NCBI GenBank assembly: GCA_018806985.1
Contig: JADANN010000256.1
Span: 2,951,501 to 3,015,500 of the forward strand
Length of the DNA: 64,000 nucleotides
Direction: 5' to 3'
From: Angiostrongylus vasorum
Taxonomy: Eukaryota; Nematoda; Chromadorea; Rhabditida; Metastrongylidae
This document shows, piece by piece, positions 57,370 through 64,000 of this stretch (its first letter is position 1; each line of letters starts with the position of its first letter). Both the position numbers and the translations under genes were made by a program. A model generated the notes under the pieces. That model saw only the letters and a list, made by a program, of their open reading frames with translations. It searched no databases and had not been told where the DNA came from.

Positions 57370-58028
57370 GCGCGTGTGGCGCAGTGCCCGGAAGCGCCCT
57401 TGCGACACACACACATGGGATCGATCCACATACCAGTGGCTCACCAAGCCTTCCATCGCTCCGAAGTCGGCAAGTTGGTACCAGAGTAGTCTGGGAAGAT
57501 AGCAGCACTGGCTCGATACACTGGCATGTCACCGTGGGTCATTCTAAAGGCCAGATCACCTGTCACCTGTATCACATGTAGTTCCGTTGATCGTGGAGTG
57601 ATTCGAGCGGTCGCCAGTAAATCTTCCATTTTTTTCCTGCTGCGTGCAAGAGTAGCCCAGTGGGTTCTGCTCCCTTTAGGAACTCGTCGAGCATCATACC
57701 TTTCTTCTAGGCTCGTCGTGAAGAACTCTGACCGTCGAGTCGGTGGTCTTCCTGCAGTACGTTTGAAATCCCGAGGAATCCAGTCATTAACGGCTCTTGT
57801 GCATCGGTTGTCGTTCATACGCATTACGTGTCCAGCCCACCTTATCTTCGACTGTTAGGCGTACAGAACGGCATCTTTAATTTTTTGGTCGTTGAGGCAG
57901 GGTCGGAGCTTCGGGTCCCATCCCTTTCTTGTGTGAAACTAAGGGCCAGATACGCATTCAATCACCTCCAAACGATGCTTAATGAAGTCGAATGCATGGC
58001 GCATCCCTTGAGGGATTGATCAACCTTT
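57370..58028 (+). mobile_element. SINE-1 copy split by an RTE fragment
   Basis: The SINE head and body (57370-57558: GCGCGTGTGGCGCAGTGCCC to CTAAAGGCCAGATC) are separated from the SINE tail (57944-58028: GGGCCAGATACGCATTCAAT to AGGGATTGATCAACC) by 385 bp of RTE LINE sequence. GGCCAGAT appears on both sides of the insert, compatible with a target-site duplication. Confidence 0.7.
57559..57943 (-). mobile_element. RTE-type LINE 3' coding fragment inserted in SINE-1
   Basis: The minus strand reads KIRWAGHVMRMNDNRCTRAV, NDWIPRDFKRTAGRPPTRR, SEFFTTSLEERYDARRVPKG and SRTHWATLARSRKKMED, the well-known conserved C-terminus after the RT domain of nematode RTE-like LINEs. Upstream KDAVLYA with an in-frame stop also fits. 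5'-truncated, as expected for LINE retrotransposition. Confidence 0.8.
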
Positions 58029-58183
58029 TTATACCAAAGGAATTCCGCTGAACATTCCAATTAACTGCAAAAAGAAACACTTATTGAAGAGATTTAATTT
58101 TGTCTTCATTCCAACATAACAAAGTAGGACTTCAAAATTAAAAGAACGGTGTTTTGGTTCGGAATATGGGCATTGATAGTTAT

Positions 58184-58365
58184 TCAATTCTTTTCGTATT
58201 TGTTGGCGCAGCAAAGATTTTTTCTTCCCCACGGGCTTTCGTAAAATCTGCGTTGGGTCCTTCCAAGACCGCAATTACACGCAGTCGCAAGCACTTCTGT
58301 GTCGTAGAGAGGTTTATCATAACGTGAATGTGCTTGCAGAACAATGATTTTCCTGGCATCGCTTT
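58184..58365 (-). CDS. Possible short Cys-containing ORF
   Basis: The minus-strand frame reads ARKIIVLQAHSRYDKPLYDT, then CNCGLGRTQRRFYESPWGRK, to a TGA at 58186-58184. Composition looks coding and at least one overlapping frame upstream is also open. I recognise no family and no start or acceptor is convincing. Confidence 0.2.
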
Positions 58366-58729
58366 TTTAGTCTTAGCTGAGTTTCAGATGGAAATGTTTC
58401 ACACTTCCGCGACTTGAATACGTCTCTGAGTCGACTGGAAGTCGTAGTCCAAGCTTAGGTACGTCCTCCTTGGCACAGTGAGATGACCTTTTTGGTCCAT
58501 GAAAAAAACATATGTATTCATGCTGCTTCTAAGGAAAAGAGCACAAGTTAAGTTTACGCCTTTATAAATTGACTCTTAAAAGATTTTAAGAAGTAGATTC
58601 CCAGAATCGTCCGTACCTTAGAGAACGAAACTGCTGAAAAATGAAAGTAAAACAGAACTTCTTCGCAGTGTTGTAGTAACTTAGTGGGAATTTGTTATAA
58701 ACAATCCACGCCAATAATGTATAAGTTTT

Positions 58730-58965
58730 TATCAACAACCTATTACTTTTTATGGCAAGTTTTTTATGTGAAACACAACCATACTGATTGCTGATGCCAC
58801 CGTTAGGGGAAAAAAGCTGTCTGAGAGAATGGCAAAGCAAGCACGTTAGTGGCTAGAAAGTGAGACAGCTGAAAGGGTGATCGTGGGTTCTAGTCCAGTC
58901 TGAGGTCAAATGTCTCACCATTGCTGTAGTTGCAATCCACGTCAACGTTTTGAACTTGAGAGCTC
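58730..58965. mobile_element. SINE-2-related degenerate copy
   Basis: TTTTTATGGCAAGTTTTTTATGTGAAA-like terminus, ACACAACCATACTGATTGCT, then a reversed-sense AGCTGTCTGAGAGAATGGCA and GTGATCGTGGGTTCTAGTCC. Confidence 0.4.
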
Positions 58966-60440
58966 TTTAACTACGTGGTCCACAATCATCCTTATTCTTC
59001 CCACAATAAAAAACCACTCTTATTCATTCGTTGATTGATGTAAAAAAAAATCCTCAAAAATAATTGTTGGTTGGTGATGAAGCGATTACGGTTTCAATAA
59101 ACCTGATTTTGGCCAAATTTTTTTCCAGCATTCTGAATCGAATATAGGCTGCTGATGTCACATTGGTTCGACTAAATGTCATATAGAACAAACCTCAAGT
59201 TTTTTCCTTAAATCTTAGTTATTTCAAATGTCATTTATGATGTCGTATTGACAAAGAAACGAAGAAGCAAAAAAGCAATATCGATTTTTAGTTGGATGCT
59301 TAATGAGTAAGTAGTTCATTGAGAAGACAAAAGAGTGAAACGTTGAGGACAAAGTCTGCAAAAAGCAAGCAGATACTGCTGAGAAATAAGAAATCTTATC
59401 TTTGACAAAGTGAATGCACGCATATCATCTGCTGACGAGGAATGGATAGTTTAACCCTAGGCGATTACAATGTGAGCACATCATCTACTCGCAACGAATG
59501 GAGAAGTTTAATCACAACGAATTGTATTCATGCAAATCGTCTGCTTACACGGATTGAGGAAGCTTGTTTCTAAGAAAATGAATGTATGAGCGACCATGGA
59601 TGGTTCATCAGCAGTGATTATGGCGTATATGCATCCTTAGACTTTTGATCCAGACTTGAGTAAATTGCGGAACTGAGAAGATGTCATCACGACGAGACAT
59701 CAAAACTCATTACTAAGACAATTTTTCACGTGATGCTACTCAGTGCTACACGATCGAATATTCGAATAATCATATGACCAAATGGTAAATTAAGATTGTT
59801 TTGATGAATGATATTAAGATAACTTTGGTGCAGGTAAGTCAGCGATGATTAGATCAGGATACTAGTAAGGTTCATTTGTCACTAATGTCGTTATTCACTA
59901 ATAAGTGGTTTTAGGCGACTGTGTAATTGCAAAAATTGCTGTTCACACAAGTAGATCATTAGAAAACAGATGCAAAACAAGAGAAAATTTTGGAACGCTT
60001 TTCCTTGAAGCAGAGCTCCGCTAATCATGACGATCGAGGATGTATGTATTAGTGATGAAGTCTTCATGCATCTCTGTGGCATGCCAAGGCTTCCCACTAG
60101 GCTTAATTCTTTCAATTACAACGAAAAACATGAAAGCTTTCACTAAGCCTTCAGTAAGACCTGGTATTTTTTAAATCCTATGGCGACATAGTACGTTGTG
60201 GGTACCGCTTTCCGTTAGACGGCTACCTCTATTTGTTTGGCTAGTAGTCGCTTAGGTAAAATCCGTCAGTCGAGGTAGGTTTCTGAAAGATTCCTGACTA
60301 CTTTCAGAAAACTATTCTCTAGGAATGATATCTGGTTTGTCAACGAACATTTTTCGGGATCTAGGAAGATTTAGTTGCAGAATTTCCGCTTCCGGTGTAG
60401 GAAGGCTCCAATTGTAACAATTTAGTCACCAGTATTTTTT
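58966..60440. other. No gene recognised; weak tandem similarity at 59400-59600
   Basis: Three loosely similar units of about 60 bp run from 59410 to 59590 (CATATCATCTGCTGAC, CACATCATCTACTCGC, CAAATCGTCTGCTTAC), each followed by GGA(T/G)-AGTTTA-like text. The rest shows no ORF with motif or splice support. Confidence 0.35.
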
Positions 60441-60444
60441 TTTA

Positions 60445-60820
60445 TTTTTTTCTTCTTCACGTCTTTGACATCCACTGTCCAATTCCACCATTTCTTGCAT
60501 ACAACTGGTTCCCTCGCATTCACCATCCAAGGAGGTATTCTGACTCTTTTGCGCGTGGTTCCAACAGCCGCATGAGGATTTGCCCGTCTTCGTAACGAAT
60601 GTTCTGGAATCCTGGTCGAGTCTCGCCCGAGTCCTTTGATAACCATATTAGAAGGTCTCGAGTAGATTCCAGTTAGTGAACTGGTCCCAAACAAGATCCC
60701 AATAGCTGACATCCAATTACCCGACTCTGCAGGTATGAGGAGCACGGTGAGCGTGTGCGGGGTCGAACTATCGTCGTACTTGTGATGAAAGGCATCACTA
60801 AGAAAGCGCTACCCGTCTCT
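60445..60820 (-). mobile_element. SINE-3 copy, reversed and diverged
   Basis: GACATCCACTGTCCAATTCC, TCGCATTCACCATCCAAGG, AACAGCCGCATGAGGATTTG, and the reversed head near GGCATCACTAAGAAAGCGCT. Confidence 0.45.
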
Positions 60821-61111
60821 GTTTTAATTGGTATAGGAGGCTCTTATTGGAAGCAACCAGTTGAAATAACTAGAGATCCGAGCAGAACACGGAAAACTGT
60901 AAAGTTAATCTTAATGTTAAAGTTAAAATCGTTCATCGATTTGAATTTATCAAAATCGAAAACAACTGGTGATTTCAGAGAAATCGAGAGCAGGAAGTTA
61001 ACAAGTGTGTAATACCTACAATAATGCTATGCTTATCTCAAACCACGCGCAGGAGTTACATGAAATCTTTAGAAAAAGAAAAAAAAGCATAGCTGATCAG
61101 AATAATAAAAA

Positions 61112-61250
61112 TGGGACCACAGTGATGCTGAGATATTTGCAAAACTCTGGACCGCAGGTGTCTGCGGTAGGGAAAGAACGCGCTATTACCTTTTCCGGGG
61201 GCTAACGCCTTCACCACCACACCATGCGGGTCCTTCGTTTCGTCTTAAAA
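61112..61250 (-). mobile_element. SINE-2 partial copy
   Basis: GTGATGCTGAGATATTTGCA, CGCAGGTGTCTGCGGTAGGG, CACCACCACACCATGCGGGT, ending at GTTTCGTC. Confidence 0.65.
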
Positions 61251-61708
61251 ATAGAATTAATCGAATAATTAAACGGTCATATGAAGTTTAGATTTACTTT
61301 GCAATAAGAAGAAATATGCTGCAGATTTGTCATTTTACTTTCGTTCCATCAGTCTTTTTTTCACACATCTAATCAAACGAGTTCCTTTTTTTCATTGTTA
61401 TTATAAAAATCGTTGATGGAAAATCATTCCGACTGAGAGCCTCAGTATCGAGTTTCAACAATTATCGTTCTATCAACTAGTAGTAGAGCATTTCCCAGAA
61501 AATTACTGTAACTCGTGGATGTTTTTCTCTATAAAACACTGTTTTTTATGAAATTATTTATTAGTCCGTTGTTCGTTATGATTCTAGAAAACATCGTATT
61601 TTAATATATCCGAGGATAATACGAGGCATTTGAATAAAAGATAAACTTGGAAAAAAAAGGGAGAAACGAAAAAGTCAGTGTAAAAAATCCAATCATACAG
61701 CTAAAAAT

Positions 61709-61997
61709 AGAGTGCGCGTGACGCAGTGGACGGAGCGCCCTGCAACACGCACATGGGATCGATCCTACGCCCCTGACCTACCCAAGCTTTCCATCCTTCC
61801 AGGGTCCCAAATTGGTACCAAACTTGTCTGGGAGGATAGCAGCACTAGCTCAATACATCGACAGGCCACCGCGAGCCATTGCAAAGGCCAGGTAGGTATG
61901 CATTCAATCACCTCCAAACGAAGCTTAATGAAGTCGAATGCATGGCGCTCCCTCAGGGATTGATCAAGGCCCAAAGCTTTATCCTTTATCCTTTCTA
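61709..61997 (+). mobile_element. SINE-1 copy
   Basis: GTGCGCGTGACGCAGTGGAC head, GGGATCGATCCTACGCC, GGGAGGATAGCAGCACTAGC, tail CTTTATCCTTTATCCTTT with a duplicated ATCCTTT unit. Confidence 0.75.
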
Positions 61998-63120
61998 TAG
62001 TTAAAACATTTGCAACAACGTGACCTCTACAAGAGTCATACAATGAGCAATGATAACGGGTTTTCAAACTTAAATCAAAATATCTCAGCTCATAGTTAAT
62101 TTCATTCATTTGAATAAAAACTGTTGTAACCGACAAATATTTACTCACGGAATAAAAAGTTCTCTACTTCTATCATGATGAAATTCTAAGTTCCTGAAGC
62201 CAATGAGTCATATTTCCCTTCCACCTTACTGCTTCAGTGCCCATATGTCCAACACGAAAGCAAATTAACAGTCGAAATTTTATCCAGAAGAACAAGACAG
62301 TGTTCCCTAGTGTATTTTTATGTCTATAGATGTTGCTGTTCTACTGAGTATCTTATAAATCCAGATTCTGTTGCCAATTTCTTGAAAGGTTTTATTCCAA
62401 ACTAACTTTGAAAGGACACTCTTTAAAAATTAATGGTATGAAGCAAAGCCCCTCCTACAATTCTGTAAGGCTCTCATCTCCTGTACTCCTTAGTGAAGAT
62501 GTTATTCTCTGTTGTAGGGAAAACTACGTTCGTCGTTAATGTGTTAATACTACAAGACCTAGTAATCATATACAAACTGAAGAAAAACTGGTAAAAAATC
62601 GATCACAATTATTAACATATAAGAAAAAAGTCGACAAGTCTCCCGTTATAATTCTACGCGAACGCGATAGATTAACAAATTCCACTCTCAGGGCCATTGC
62701 GGTCTATGATGTCAAATAGAAATCCATTGAATGGGAAAAACCCTAAACGCAAGCGAAATTAGTTTTTATAAACACACCACTGGTTTTTAATCTCGTTGAA
62801 CTTTGAGGAACACAAAGTTCTTCTCCGGCATCGCTTTGTAAACCCAAGAAAGAATCTGTAAAACTCCAGAAAAAGCAGGTTTGAAAGAATCTCAGAATTG
62901 AGCTCACCTTACGAGATTTCTTTCATTTACGATTATCCAAATTATATGGAAGATTTTCTCGCCATAATTTTAAGAGCAGTTTCTTCCCAAGTCGAATAAT
63001 TTTTGTTTATGATCTTTTTTTAAAAAATAAAACCACCACTGAAAACATCAGTGAATGTACGAAGACCAAACTGAAGAATTTAAATGATAAAAAAAGACTA
63101 AGAAGAACACGAAGAATAAG
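61998..63120. other. No feature recognised
   Basis: AT-rich. No coding frame with motif support and no known repeat. Confidence 0.45.
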
Positions 63121-63125
63121 AATAC

Positions 63126-63410
63126 GGGCGCGTGTGGCGCAGTGGTCGGAGGCGCCCCCATAACACAGACGTGGAATCGATCGCCGCGCCCAGGGCTCAC
63201 CAAACCTTCCATCCATCCGCGGTCGGCAAATTGGTACCAGACTTGTCTGAGAGGATAGCAGCACTGGCTCAATAGATCGGTAGGTCACCGCGAGTCATTC
63301 TAGAGGCCAGATATGCATTCAATCACCTCCAAACGAGTGCTTAATGATGTCGAATGCATGGAGCATCCTTCAGGGATTGATCAACACCGAGAGCTTTATC
63401 CTTTATTATT
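63126..63410 (+). mobile_element. SINE-1 copy, nearly canonical
   Basis: GGGCGCGTGTGGCGCAGTGG head, GGTCGGCAAATTGGTACC, GCCAGATATGCATTCAATCA, GATTGATCAACACCGAGAGC, CTTTATCCTTTATT tail. Confidence 0.8.
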
Positions 63411-63424
63411 TTAAGAAGAACACA

Positions 63425-63560
63425 ACCGCAAAGATGGTGAGATAATTGCGAAACTCGGACAGCATGCCTCCTCTGCCTCCGGACAGCACTCCTAGGGTCC
63501 GAGTTTTGCAAATATCCCACCATCTTTGTGGTTGTATTTCACATTATACCCAGACGTGAT
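63425..63560. mobile_element. Short fold-back SINE-2 remnant
   Basis: AAGATGGTGAGATAATTGCG with AAACTCGGAC is inverted at GTCCGAGTTTTGCAAATATC with CCACCATCTT, about 20 bp apart, followed by the family terminus GTGGTTGTATTTCACATTAT. Confidence 0.6.
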
Positions 63561-64000
63561 TTTTTTCACGGGTAAAGGTAGTCAATAGGGAGGTACATAA
63601 ATAGTAAATAGGTAATTATAGGTGGTGAATAAAAAGTGTTAAACATGGTGATTTGGCAAATGTTTTTCTCTTTTTTTAGAAACCTTTATAATGGTATATG
63701 TTAAAAGCAGAGATCAGATAGGAGTATTTTGTTGCCTAAGAACGAAAAAAAAACTGTTGCAGTCGAATTTAGCTCCAAAACGGAAATAGGTTGCAGCGGC
63801 AAATGATTAAAAAAAACGGTGAAAACAGCTCGATTCATTTCCATCCGGTTCCGTTTTCTTCCCTTTTTTTCAGTGGTTGGTAACCATCGTCATACATCAT
63901 TCGATATTTGGGCGAGGCAATGAAGAGGATTAGCGGATGTTTATATTAGACTCAATCTAGCGAAATTGCTATTATTTCAATGGCTGCGCATGGAACAGGC
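63561..64000. other. No feature recognised
   Basis: AT-rich sequence to the window end, with no supported gene. Confidence 0.4.

Noticed and set aside
63126..63200. tRNA gene
   Set aside because: The A and B box-like words are tRNA-derived, but the segment does not fold into a full cloverleaf with acceptor stem and continues into the SINE body.

Overview
The window looks like nuclear DNA from a nematode, most likely a clade V (strongylid-type) species. It is AT-rich and intron-dense, with short TTTCAG-type splice acceptors. It carries two recognisable conserved genes, a rhodopsin-class receptor of nematode type, and a heavy load of tRNA-derived SINEs and broken retroelements. There is no bacterial-style gene packing, no real tRNA or rRNA gene and no CRISPR array.

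Layout. (1) 404-6960, minus strand: ribosome-biogenesis factor TSR1, nine exons recognised, the 3' end running off the left edge. (2) 6961-7811: short head-to-head intergenic interval with one unexplained ORF and a probable trans-splice acceptor. (3) 7812-16931, plus strand: a complete 18-exon Tudor-SN (SND1/tsn-1) gene of about 918 codons. TSR1 and Tudor-SN are, as I remember, also neighbours in C. elegans (F10G7.1/F10G7.2), so this looks like conserved microsynteny. (4) 16932-23530: mostly repeats with one orphan ORF. (5) 23531-30719, minus strand: a rhodopsin-class 7TM receptor, probably a neuropeptide receptor, with TM1-4, TM6 and TM7 exons found and the TM5 part uncertain. (6) 30720-64000: accessory, repeat-dominated DNA with a few orphan coding-like exons, Penelope-like element (PLE) remnants, RTE-type LINE remnants and many SINE copies.

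The most interesting signal is a dispersed set of minimal type I hammerhead ribozyme motifs (CTGANGA, short helix II, GAAAC, GTC or GTT) on both strands. Several lie just downstream of decayed Penelope GIY-YIG endonuclease coding on the same strand, and others sit in short non-autonomous or palindromic units followed by CAA/GAC-type microsatellites, including one inside a Tudor-SN intron. Three repeat families have tRNA-like A and B boxes. One has given rise to fold-back (palindromic) derivatives. A fourth, unclassified element of about 370 bp occurs in many copies, one of them embedded in a TA microsatellite.

Exon models were built by eye from reading frame, splice sites and remembered SND1/TSR1 family sequence. 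No alignments or searches were run.
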